Source: Bacteroidota bacterium
Lineage (GTDB): Bacteria > Bacteroidota > Bacteroidia > Bacteroidales > F082
NCBI GenBank assembly: GCA_014382445.1
Contig: JACNJS010000059.1
Span: forward strand, 1 to 60,551
Length of the DNA stretch: 60,551 bases
Reading direction: 5' to 3'
Below are positions 53,853-60,551 of the stretch, one piece after another. Under the pieces are notes generated by a model. The model was not told the DNA's origin, searched no databases, and worked only from the letters and a program-made list of their open reading frames with translations. The position numbers and the translations under genes were made by a program. Positions within the stretch are counted from its first letter, which is position 1. Each line of letters opens with the position of its first letter.

Positions 53853-55124
53853 TTAGTCAATAATATCAAATCGGGTGTAGCTTCTTAATACTTCGGGAAT
53901 AACTATACCCAGTTCGCTTTGGTTGTTTTCCAATAATGCAGCAACAATTCGAGGAAGTGCCAAAGCGCTACCATTTAGGGTATGGGCTAATCTTGATTTC
54001 CCGTTTTCATCTTTAAACCTTAGTTTCATGCGGTTTGCCTGAAAGTTTTCAAAATTAGAAACGGAGCTCACTTCTAACCAACGTTTTTGTGCTGCCGAAA
54101 AAACCTCAAAATCGTAAGTCAGGGCCGATGCAAAACTAAGATCACCACCACATAGCCGAACTATCCTGAATGGTAATTCTAACTTCCTCAGAAGTGCGGC
54201 AATCTGATCTTTCATTTCCTCAAGTGTGTTATATGACTTGTCGGGATGTTGAACTTGCACTATTTCAACTTTATCAAACTGATGTAGTCGGTTAAGACCT
54301 CTCACATCCTTACCATATGAACCTGCTTCACGACGGAAACAGCTTGAATATGCCACGTTTTTTATTGGGAAATCGTCCTCTTTCAATATTGTATTACGAT
54401 AAATATTCGTAATTGGCACTTCGGCGGTTGGTATTAGATATAGGTCATCCTCACTAATGAAATACATCTGGCCTTCCTTATCGGGAAGCTGTCCGGTACC
54501 AAATCCTGAATCGGAATTTATGAGTAATGGTGGTTGATATTCTATATAGTCCTGGGCTAAAGCTTCATCCAGAAAAAAATTGATAAGTGCCCTTTGTAAC
54601 CGTGCACCTTTACCACGGTAAAACGGAAATCCTGCACCAGTTACTTTACTGCCAAGATCGAAATCAATAATGTTGTATTTAGAAGCCAGATCCCAATGTG
54701 GCAATGAACCTTCAGCAAGCTCAGGGATTACCCCTTCTTCATGCATCAATTCGTTATCTGCATCCGATTTGCCTGAAGGAACAGAGTTATGTGGTATGTT
54801 TGGCAGTTCAATTAAAAAGCTGTTTAGATTGTTAACAGTGTCATTTAATTTCTGTTCAAGTTCTTTTGCTGTTTTTTTCAGGTTTATGGATTCCTCTTTT
54901 GCTTCTTCTGCTTTTTCGTGTTGCTCTGAACTATAAAGATTACCTATTTCTTTAGCCAGTTTGTTGCTTGTTGATAATATGTCGTCTAATTCCTTTTGAG
55001 TTATTTTTCTAAGGTCGTCAAACTTAATAACATGGTCAACAATTTCTGCTGCATCAAAATTTTTAATAGCCAGCCGTTTAATAATATCGGCTTTATTTTC
55101 TCTGATATAATTAAGTTGAAGCAT
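53853..55124 (-). CDS. serS: serine-tRNA ligase
   Basis: 423 residues. N-terminal long coiled-coil arm (residues ~30-100), which grips the tRNA long variable arm. Class II catalytic core: AEVPITNIYRN (motif 1 area), CFRREAGSYGKDVRGLNRLHQFDKVE (motif 2 area), and GSALALPRIVAALLENNQ (motif 3). Start at 55124 (MLQLNYIRENK) is standard; a start at 55142 would add MHKNYK. Charges tRNA-Ser, and selenocysteine tRNA if present. Confidence 0.96.
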   Translation of the reverse strand: MLQLNYIRENKADIIKRLAIKNFDAAEIVDHVIKFDDLRKITQKELDDILSTSNKLAKEIGNLYSSEQHEKAEEAKEESINLKKTAKELEQKLNDTVNNLNSFLIELPNIPHNSVPSGKSDADNELMHEEGVIPELAEGSLPHWDLASKYNIIDFDLGSKVTGAGFPFYRGKGARLQRALINFFLDEALAQDYIEYQPPLLINSDSGFGTGQLPDKEGQMYFISEDDLYLIPTAEVPITNIYRNTILKEDDFPIKNVAYSSCFRREAGSYGKDVRGLNRLHQFDKVEIVQVQHPDKSYNTLEEMKDQIAALLRKLELPFRIVRLCGGDLSFASALTYDFEVFSAAQKRWLEVSSVSNFENFQANRMKLRFKDENGKSRLAHTLNGSALALPRIVAALLENNQSELGIVIPEVLRSYTRFDIID

Positions 55125-55152
55125 TTTATAATTTTTATGCAAAGTTAGTCAT

Positions 55153-55190
55153 AAAAAAACCCGGCCAGTTAAAACAAGCCGGGCTTTTTT
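55153..55190. terminator. intrinsic terminator between rpmA and serS
   Basis: CCCGGC (55160-55165) and GCCGGG (55178-55183) with flanking A and T runs on both sides, so it works in either direction. It ends the rplU-rpmA transcript. Confidence 0.9.
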
Positions 55191-55224
55191 CAAGTCAAAA
55201 AAATAATTGACTATATATTCTTTG

Positions 55225-55494
55225 TTAATTACTACTGGTATCAGCAGGAACCACACTTACGTATGATTTATTATTTTGTTTTTTTCTGAATTCCACAACT
55301 CCGTCAACAAGTGCAAATAGTGTGTGGTCTTTACCCATGCCTACATTTAAGCCAGGATTATGTGTTGTTCCTCTTTGGCGTATAATTATGTTTCCGGCAA
55401 TTGCACCCTGCCCTCCAAAAATTTTAACACCTAATCTTTTACTTTGTGATTCGCGTCCGTTATGGGAGCTCCCCATTCCTTTTTTATGTGCCAT
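55225..55494 (-). CDS. rpmA: 50S ribosomal protein L27
   Basis: 89 residues. [28 protein letters not shown] is the near-universal L27 N-terminus near the peptidyl-transferase centre. It lacks the cleavable leader found in Firmicutes. Follows rplU by 37 bases. Confidence 0.98.
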   Translation of the reverse strand: MAHKKGMGSSHNGRESQSKRLGVKIFGGQGAIAGNIIIRQRGTTHNPGLNVGMGKDHTLFALVDGVVEFRKKQNNKSYVSVVPADTSSN

Positions 55495-55531
55495 TTTCTA
55501 ATATTTAGTAGCCTGCTTTAAAACAAACAAG

Positions 55532-55843
55532 TTAAACAGTAATTTTTTCAATTAACACCTTACTCATATCCCTGCGGAAACCATTCGACTTTTGATAACT
55601 TTTTCTTCTCTTCTTTTTGAAAACAACAACTTTGTCATCTCTCAGGTGTGAGATAATCTGGGCATCAATAGCCGCTCCTTTAACCAAAGGCTTGCCAACT
55701 TTTACTTTACCGTCGTTATCAACTAAAAGTACTTTGTCGAATACAACTTTCTCTCCTTCTTCACCTTCAAGTCTGTTAACCATAACTTCTTGTCCTTGTT
55801 CAACTTTAAACTGCTGTCCGGCAATGTCAACAACTACATACAT
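55532..55843 (-). CDS. rplU: 50S ribosomal protein L21
   Basis: 103 residues. MYVVVDIAGQQFKVEQGQEVMVNRL at the start and KVVVFKKKRRKSYQKSNGFRRDMSKVLIEKI at the end are L21 signatures. Classic rplU-rpmA pair. Confidence 0.98.
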   Translation of the reverse strand: MYVVVDIAGQQFKVEQGQEVMVNRLEGEEGEKVVFDKVLLVDNDGKVKVGKPLVKGAAIDAQIISHLRDDKVVVFKKKRRKSYQKSNGFRRDMSKVLIEKITV

Positions 55844-55886
55844 GTTTAATTATCTTTAGTTTAATTTCCTTAGAAATTTGGAGGTG

Positions 55887-55916
55887 CAAAATTATAAAAA
55901 AAACCCAATTAACAAA
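55887..55916 (-). promoter_or_regulatory. rplU-rpmA promoter
   Basis: On the minus strand TTTG at 55916-55913, an 18-base gap, then TAATTTTG at 55894-55887. The start site would be near 55880, 37 bases before the rplU ATG. Confidence 0.6.
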
Positions 55917-55925
55917 TAATTGTTG

Positions 55926-56864
55926 TTAATTTTTTTTCTTTCTTGAAAACAATAGTTTTGTAATAGTGTTAATATGCTTTCTGGGCTTAGTGTTTACCAA
56001 CAGAATGCCTAATAAAATAATTGTAACCCAAATTATATAAACCGGTTTAAATATTTCACCATCAATTATTCCCCATGCAATTGCTATAACCGGTATCATG
56101 TAAGTTACCGATGAAGCAAAAACCGGACTGCTCATTTTAATTAGTTTATTAAACGCTATTAATGCAATACCTGTACCTGCAACAGCAAGTATGGTTATAT
56201 AACCCAAACCTATAATAGCACTCTTTTCATGGATTAATTTATTTGGGACATCCGAAAAGATCAAAACATACGCCAAAGAAGGTATCCCTACATAAAAAAA
56301 GGTAAGAGCTGTAATAGTCAAAGCGTCAATTTTTTTTAAGTAAATTTTTATGAAATTTACATTAAATGCGTAGCATACGGTTGCTATAATAATTAAGGAG
56401 GCATATTTAATATTAATTATAAATCCACCTTCCCCGCTACTTACATAAATTAATCCTAACGCACCTATTAAACCAATAAACACTCCTACTATATTATACC
56501 AGGAAGCTTTAAATTTAAAAAAGGTAAGTCCCATAAATAAAGTAAAGAGCGGTGTAAGTGAATTTAAAATTCCCGCAAGCGAACTATCAATTTTTGTTTG
56601 TGCTATAGCAAACATAAAAGGAGGGATCAAACTTCCTATTATTCCCGAAATAATAAGATAATTTCTGTGTTTTTTGTCAATCCTGCGTATCTTGAACAGC
56701 GCAAATGGAAGTAAAAATATAAAAGTAATAGTAACTCTTAATATACCAACTTCCGGTGCAGTGAAATACAATAGAGATTTCTTTATCAGGATGAAAGAAC
56801 TCCCCCATACTACTGCCAGAACTATTAGTATTGTCCACGATATCAGACTGTTATTTCTTCCCAT
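55926..56864 (-). CDS. EamA/DMT-family transporter
   Basis: 312 residues with ten membrane helices in two EamA repeats. Repeat one starts WTILIVLAVVWGSSFILIKKSLLYFTAPEVGILRVT and repeat two YASLIIIATVCYAFNVNFIKIYLKKIDALTITALTFF. FSDVPNK..GLGYITILAVAGTGIALIAFNKL and VFASSVTYMIPVIAIAWGII are typical. Likely exports a metabolite or amino acid; substrate unknown. Ends with a very basic tail. Confidence 0.92.
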   Translation of the reverse strand: MGRNNSLISWTILIVLAVVWGSSFILIKKSLLYFTAPEVGILRVTITFIFLLPFALFKIRRIDKKHRNYLIISGIIGSLIPPFMFAIAQTKIDSSLAGILNSLTPLFTLFMGLTFFKFKASWYNIVGVFIGLIGALGLIYVSSGEGGFIINIKYASLIIIATVCYAFNVNFIKIYLKKIDALTITALTFFYVGIPSLAYVLIFSDVPNKLIHEKSAIIGLGYITILAVAGTGIALIAFNKLIKMSSPVFASSVTYMIPVIAIAWGIIDGEIFKPVYIIWVTIILLGILLVNTKPRKHINTITKLLFSRKKKN

Positions 56865-56954
56865 GCTATTAACAAATGTTGGACAAAACTAATTAAATAA
56901 AAGTAGTAGTGCCGAATTAACAAATATGAATTTGGCAGGTTAAAAGAATTATTT

Positions 56955-56962
56955 TACTTTTG
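56955..56962 (+). promoter_or_regulatory. -7 element for the ECF sigma gene
   Basis: TACTTTTG matches TAnnTTTG, 73 bases upstream of the sigma-factor ATG. This housekeeping-type box suggests the sigma gene is transcribed by the main sigma factor. Confidence 0.5.
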
Positions 56963-57035
56963 TTAATTGTTAGTTTCGGCTAAGTTGTGAATTCACAGGC
57001 TGAAATAGTGATGTTTATAAGGTTGTTACACAACT

Positions 57036-57617
57036 ATGATCGATAACCAGGATAGAATAATAGAGGGCTTAAAAAACGGCGATAAGTTGATTTTTGAGGA
57101 AGTGTATCGTGAATACTACATTCCGCTGTGTTATTATTGTGTAAAATATGTTGAAAAGATTGAAGATTCAGAAGAGATCGTGCAGGATCTTTTTTTAAGA
57201 CTATGGGAAAAACACAAAGAGCTTGAAATTAATAGTTCATTAAAAGCATATTTATATCGCGCTATTCAAAATTATGCTCTTAATTTTCTGAATAAGAAAA
57301 AAACTCAGGAAAAATATATTTTGTTCCAGGGGCGTCTTCTAAATGACGCATTTGATAACGGAGTTTTAAAACTCGAAGAAGAAGAACTACACACAATACT
57401 AAAACATGCTATACTACGCTTGCCCGAAAAACGCCGCAGAATTTTTGAGCTTAGTCGCTTTGATGGGTTGCAATATGGCACTATCGCAGGTCAGTTATCA
57501 ATTTCTGTAAAAACTGTAGAAGCACAAATGACTAAGGCTTTGAAATATTTACGTGTTGTACTAAAAGATTATATTCCGGCATTAACAATTATAGTGCTTA
57601 ATAATACCATATTTTAA
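57036..57617 (+). CDS. ECF RNA polymerase sigma factor (FecI-like)
   Basis: 193 residues. Region 2 is EVYREYYIPLCYYCVKYVEKIEDSEEIVQDLFLRLWEK (core binding and -10 recognition). Region 4 is LPEKRRRIFELSRFDGLQYGTIAGQLSISVKTVEAQMTKALKYLR, a helix-turn-helix for -35 recognition. Length is usual for this Bacteroidota group. Followed by its FecR-type anti-sigma gene after 122 bases. Confidence 0.93.
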   Translation: MIDNQDRIIEGLKNGDKLIFEEVYREYYIPLCYYCVKYVEKIEDSEEIVQDLFLRLWEKHKELEINSSLKAYLYRAIQNYALNFLNKKKTQEKYILFQGRLLNDAFDNGVLKLEEEELHTILKHAILRLPEKRRRIFELSRFDGLQYGTIAGQLSISVKTVEAQMTKALKYLRVVLKDYIPALTIIVLNNTIF

Positions 57618-57739
57618 CCGCTTTTTTAATAAAATTGTTGAGAACGAAAAAAATGAATTTAAAAAAAATTGATATCACAGTAAGGGTAAACTAATAGTTT
57701 GCTGTCTATATGGTATAGCACATTATTTGCGAACTAATA

Positions 57740-58756
57740 ATGAATAAGGAATTAAACATACAACAGCTGGTATCTTATATAACCGGAAACTGCTCAAAAA
57801 AAGAGCGGGAGTTAGTTGAACTATGGCTGGGTACGTCCAATGAAAATATGTTGTTGTTTAATGAGTTTAAAATGGTATGGGATGCTTCGGCTCCCCAAAA
57901 TGCATCGTGCTTAATTGACATTGACAAGTCGTGGAACAATTTTAAAAAACAAGCCTTCTTCACCGAAGAAACCCTTGAAGAGAATACAGATGTTAGTAAG
58001 GGATTTAGCTTGAAAAAAGTTATTTACTATGCATCTAGGGTTGCCGCAATGATTGTAATTTTATTTGGTCTGTATTTTTTGTTTGACAATGTAAAATCAG
58101 TTGAAACACATAGTTATACTGCAGCAACAGCGCAACTTGATTCACCATTTGTTCTTCCTGATGGATCAAATATTATTATGAACAAGGATGCTAAAATTGA
58201 TTATCCCGACCGTTTCTCTTCAGATATACGGTACGTTGATTTCACAGGCGAAGCCTTCTTTGATATTGTTAGCAACCCCCAAAAACCAATGGTTATCGCC
58301 GCAGATAATGTGAGGGTGAAAGTACTTGGCACATCTTTTAACCTGTGTAACTGTATCAATAATGATGAGATTACAGTTTATTTAGAGTCAGGAAAAATAC
58401 TGTTTTACTCAGTTGATATAACCGATGGCAGAATGCTTGAGCAAATTATTTTATATCCCGGACAGAAGGGTGTATATAATAAAAACACCGGGCTAATTAC
58501 AAAACATCAAATTACTGATAATAACCATACTGCATGGAAAACAGGTGCTTTGGAGTTTATAAAAGCACCATTGCCTGATGTTATTAAAATCCTTGAACAA
58601 ACTTACAGAATAAAAATTACTTCTCATATTTCATTAGATAATTATTTGCTTACGGCAAGATTTAATAATGAAACTCCCGAAAGTATTTTCGAATCGCTAC
58701 AGATTATATATGGTTTCAATTATGAAATTAACAGCGAGTCGATATTAATCAATTAA
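57740..58756 (+). CDS. FecR-family anti-sigma factor
   Basis: 338 residues. The cytoplasmic N-terminal domain (QQLVSYITGNCSKKERELVELWLGTSNENMLLFNEFKMVW) holds the sigma factor. One membrane helix follows (VIYYASRVAAMIVILFGLYFLFDN, about 92-116). The periplasmic FecR domain is TAATAQLDSPFVLPDGSNIIMNKDAKIDYPDRFSSDIRYVDFTGEAFFDI. The C-terminal STN-like DUF4974 domain (LEFIKAPLPDVIKILEQTYRIKI) receives the outer-membrane signal. Confidence 0.95.
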   Translation: MNKELNIQQLVSYITGNCSKKERELVELWLGTSNENMLLFNEFKMVWDASAPQNASCLIDIDKSWNNFKKQAFFTEETLEENTDVSKGFSLKKVIYYASRVAAMIVILFGLYFLFDNVKSVETHSYTAATAQLDSPFVLPDGSNIIMNKDAKIDYPDRFSSDIRYVDFTGEAFFDIVSNPQKPMVIAADNVRVKVLGTSFNLCNCINNDEITVYLESGKILFYSVDITDGRMLEQIILYPGQKGVYNKNTGLITKHQITDNNHTAWKTGALEFIKAPLPDVIKILEQTYRIKITSHISLDNYLLTARFNNETPESIFESLQIIYGFNYEINSESILIN

Positions 58757-58900
58757 ATTAGGTTCATTTCCTTCCATCTTTTCCTCTTGTATTATTTTAT
58801 CGATTGTTGTTGGCTTTAACAGATACTCATCATCTCGAATGTTTTTTTGTAATTTAGCCCGCTAATATTATTTTCAATTACAACTTTAATAGCTCTTTTA

Positions 58901-60202
58901 ATGGGGTTTAAATCTATACAAAGTTATCGGGTGCAGGAAAACATGCTAATGTTAAGGTGTTTTGTCGTTAGCTGTTTATCAGCTATCAGCTTGTTTATTT
59001 TTTTGTTCACAGCAAACCCATTACTTGCACAATCGAAGAATAGCGTCAGTATAAATTTTAAAATTGATAACGTAAGGCTTTCATCTGCATTATACAGGCT
59101 TGCTAACGAGGCGGATATGAATTTCACATATGATGCCGGCGACAGCTTGTTTAATACAAAGCTGAGCTATACTGCAGTAGATAAAATGCCAATAGTCATA
59201 CTTGAAGAACTACTTTCAAACACAAAACTCACCTACAAACAAATAGGAAATCAGGTTGTTATTTACAAGGTTCAACAATCACCTTTAGAAGAGGTGAGCA
59301 ACAACGAGGAACCGATGATTGCTGCAATTAAAAATGATATCCTTCCCGAAAAGGTTATCGACACTATTTTTATACTGGATACTGTATTTAGCATACAAAA
59401 GGATACCATTCGTATTACTGACACCATTTTTATAGAAAAAGAAAAACCTAAAACGCAGGTAACTGCTAAATTAAAAGAGATCCCCGTAGATTATTTTAAC
59501 CCAACTTCATCCCGCGAAAAAGGATGGGCGGCCGGTGTTTTTTTTGCACCTGTTGCCTCCAACTTTTCACTTGTAAGACAAAAAAATACTTTGTCGGTAC
59601 GTAATTTTTCAATGGGTATTGAAGCAAGTAAAATTTTCAATAATTGGAATATTTCAGCAGGACTTAAATTGACTCACTTTGCTGAGAAATTTAACCATAC
59701 TTATGATATTACTGATGGGGGCTACTTTGTTACGGATACTATAGATGAATATTATACGGTAATTCAAGCTGATACTAACTGGTATTATGTAACCGATTCA
59801 ACATGGAAACCAATCGATAATCACGAATACAGCTATAACATTAATAACAGAGTGGGGTATCTCGAGTTTGTTGCAGCATTATCATACGATTATTATAGCG
59901 ATCGCAAAATCAGATTATACGCAAAAGCAGGTGTGCAGGCAGGTGTTTTAATTTATAGAGCAGGACTTGCAATCCCGGATGCTAACGAACCCGCGGGTGT
60001 TGATTTTGCTAATCTTAAATTCAATACTCCATCATATTCAATTTTGGCTGGAGCCGGAGTGAAATACCGTATTAATGAAACTATAGATTTTAATTCTGAA
60101 CTATACTATTTTCAAAATATTAACTCTGTAGTAATCAATTATCCGGCAAATAAAAAAATAAACGGCGTAGGCCTGAAATTCGGATTGATATATTATTTTT
60201 AG
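58901..60202 (+). CDS. STN-domain protein with a small outer-membrane barrel, no TonB plug
   Basis: 433 residues. Signal peptide around LRCFVVSCLSAISLFIFLFTANPLLAQ. An STN (secretin/TonB short N-terminal) domain follows (VSINFKIDNVRLSSALYRLANEADMNFTYDAGDSL, TYKQIGNQVVIYKV). A linker with unusual repeats of DT-I-F-I/LDT (VIDTIFILDTVFSIQKDTIRITDTIFIEKEKP) leads to a beta-barrel of ~8-10 strands (GVFFAPVASNFSLVRQKN to KFGLIYYF). In normal FecI/FecR systems this place holds a SusC-like TonB receptor with STN. Here the plug and long barrel are missing. A start at 58943 is also possible. It is probably the sensor for the sigma/anti-sigma pair. Confidence 0.8.
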   Translation: MGFKSIQSYRVQENMLMLRCFVVSCLSAISLFIFLFTANPLLAQSKNSVSINFKIDNVRLSSALYRLANEADMNFTYDAGDSLFNTKLSYTAVDKMPIVILEELLSNTKLTYKQIGNQVVIYKVQQSPLEEVSNNEEPMIAAIKNDILPEKVIDTIFILDTVFSIQKDTIRITDTIFIEKEKPKTQVTAKLKEIPVDYFNPTSSREKGWAAGVFFAPVASNFSLVRQKNTLSVRNFSMGIEASKIFNNWNISAGLKLTHFAEKFNHTYDITDGGYFVTDTIDEYYTVIQADTNWYYVTDSTWKPIDNHEYSYNINNRVGYLEFVAALSYDYYSDRKIRLYAKAGVQAGVLIYRAGLAIPDANEPAGVDFANLKFNTPSYSILAGAGVKYRINETIDFNSELYYFQNINSVVINYPANKKINGVGLKFGLIYYF

Positions 60203-60310
60203 TGGAACAATAAGGATACACTTAATTGATTGCTTTTTATAAATATACACTAACGCTTGGTTTTGTTTTCAATAAATAGAATTGTAAAAACTGCTGTTCA
60301 TTTTGTGGTT

Positions 60311-60551
60311 ATGCACGCTAAAACAGGAGTGTCAATGCTGCTCCTAACAGTTGTGTTACAATCATATTCGCAAATAATTTATGTAGGAGGTATAATGAAC
60401 GAAAGCCAAACCTGGACAAGTGATTTTACCTATGTAGTTACTCAGGATTTGGTTGTTCCAAACAATGTGAAACTAATTATTGAGGCAGGGGTGGTTGTTA
60501 AAATAAATTATAACAGGGGTATAATTATCGAGAATGGAATTCTAAGAATTT
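60311..60551 (+). CDS. start of a secreted beta-rich protein, cut by the window edge
   Basis: Frame open from ATG 60311 to the end of the window (80 codons). Signal-like start MHAKTGVSMLLLTVVLQSYSQ. The mature part begins YVGGIMNESQTWTSDFTYVVTQDLVVPNNVKLIIEAGVVVKINYNRGIIIENGILRI, with the 'W..d..Y.v..dl.Vp....L.IeaGv.v' pattern of right-handed beta-helix surface proteins. In this lineage such proteins are often T9SS cargo. The C-terminus is not visible. An ATG at 60335 is an alternative start. Confidence 0.6.
   Translation, partial: MHAKTGVSMLLLTVVLQSYSQIIYVGGIMNESQTWTSDFTYVVTQDLVVPNNVKLIIEAGVVVKINYNRGIIIENGILRI

Noticed and set aside
1-60551. tRNA or rRNA genes, prophage, insertion sequence transposase
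   Set aside because: No cloverleaf, rRNA signature, phage structural gene or transposase frame was recognised in any gap or open frame.

Overview
This 60.5 kb window is AT-rich chromosomal DNA from a member of the Bacteroidota, most likely an anaerobic or facultative Bacteroidales/Marinilabiliales-type organism. The evidence is: TAnnTTTG -7 promoter elements before several genes, type IX secretion (T9SS) components and cargo, a SusC-like TonB-dependent receptor, a FecI/FecR pair, the Bacteroidota-style PurF paralogue, and a PIN-PhoH fusion. Oxygen-sensitive enzymes (a glycyl radical enzyme, Fe-S ATPases) suggest anaerobic life. No rRNA, tRNA, CRISPR array, prophage or transposase gene was seen.

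Layout. 1-8.9 kb holds a partial methyltransferase, LD-carboxypeptidase, metG, a C69 dipeptidase, an acetyltransferase, a PurF-like amidotransferase, a HIT protein and greA. 9.0-22.7 kb is on the minus strand: a three-gene outer-membrane cassette (TonB-dependent receptor, 1475-residue secreted protein, PorV/PorQ-family barrel), preceded by a PorW/SprE-like lipoprotein, a bactofilin, AtpZ and an AtpI-like protein. 22.9-26.4 kb has an M23 peptidase, dxr and rseP. 26.4-32.2 kb has an acetyltransferase, a YitT transporter, a T9SS cargo protein and a flavoprotein. 32.2-35.4 kb is an Fe-S/NifX accessory cluster behind a promoter that carries a perfect 22-bp palindrome. It holds a small Cys-rich protein, a MinD/Mrp-type ATPase with a two-cluster ferredoxin insert, a second ATPase that lacks that insert, and a NifX-like protein. 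It ends in frameshifted gene remnants.

35.4-41.4 kb has a small lipoprotein, a ROK kinase, polA and a PIN-PhoH protein. 41.4-44.9 kb encodes a glycyl radical enzyme very like trans-4-hydroxyproline dehydratase (HypD) and its activase. 45.0-49.9 kb has an NhaC antiporter divergent from a tungstate/molybdate ABC transporter (wtpABC). 50.2-50.9 kb is a VapC-type toxin-antitoxin pair enclosed by a matching inverted repeat, so it looks like a mobile cassette. 51-56.9 kb is housekeeping on the minus strand: rsmA, a TPR protein, serS, rpmA, rplU and an EamA transporter. 57.0-60.2 kb is an ECF sigma/FecR pair followed by an STN-domain protein with a small barrel in place of the usual TonB receptor. 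The start of another secreted protein runs off the right edge.

The strongest candidates for something undescribed are the palindrome-controlled Fe-S/NifX cluster with its shortened ATPase, the receptor/giant protein/PorV-like cassette, the sigma/anti-sigma/STN-barrel unit, and the inverted-repeat-bounded toxin cassette. All functions are read from sequence and recalled family features; no searches were run.
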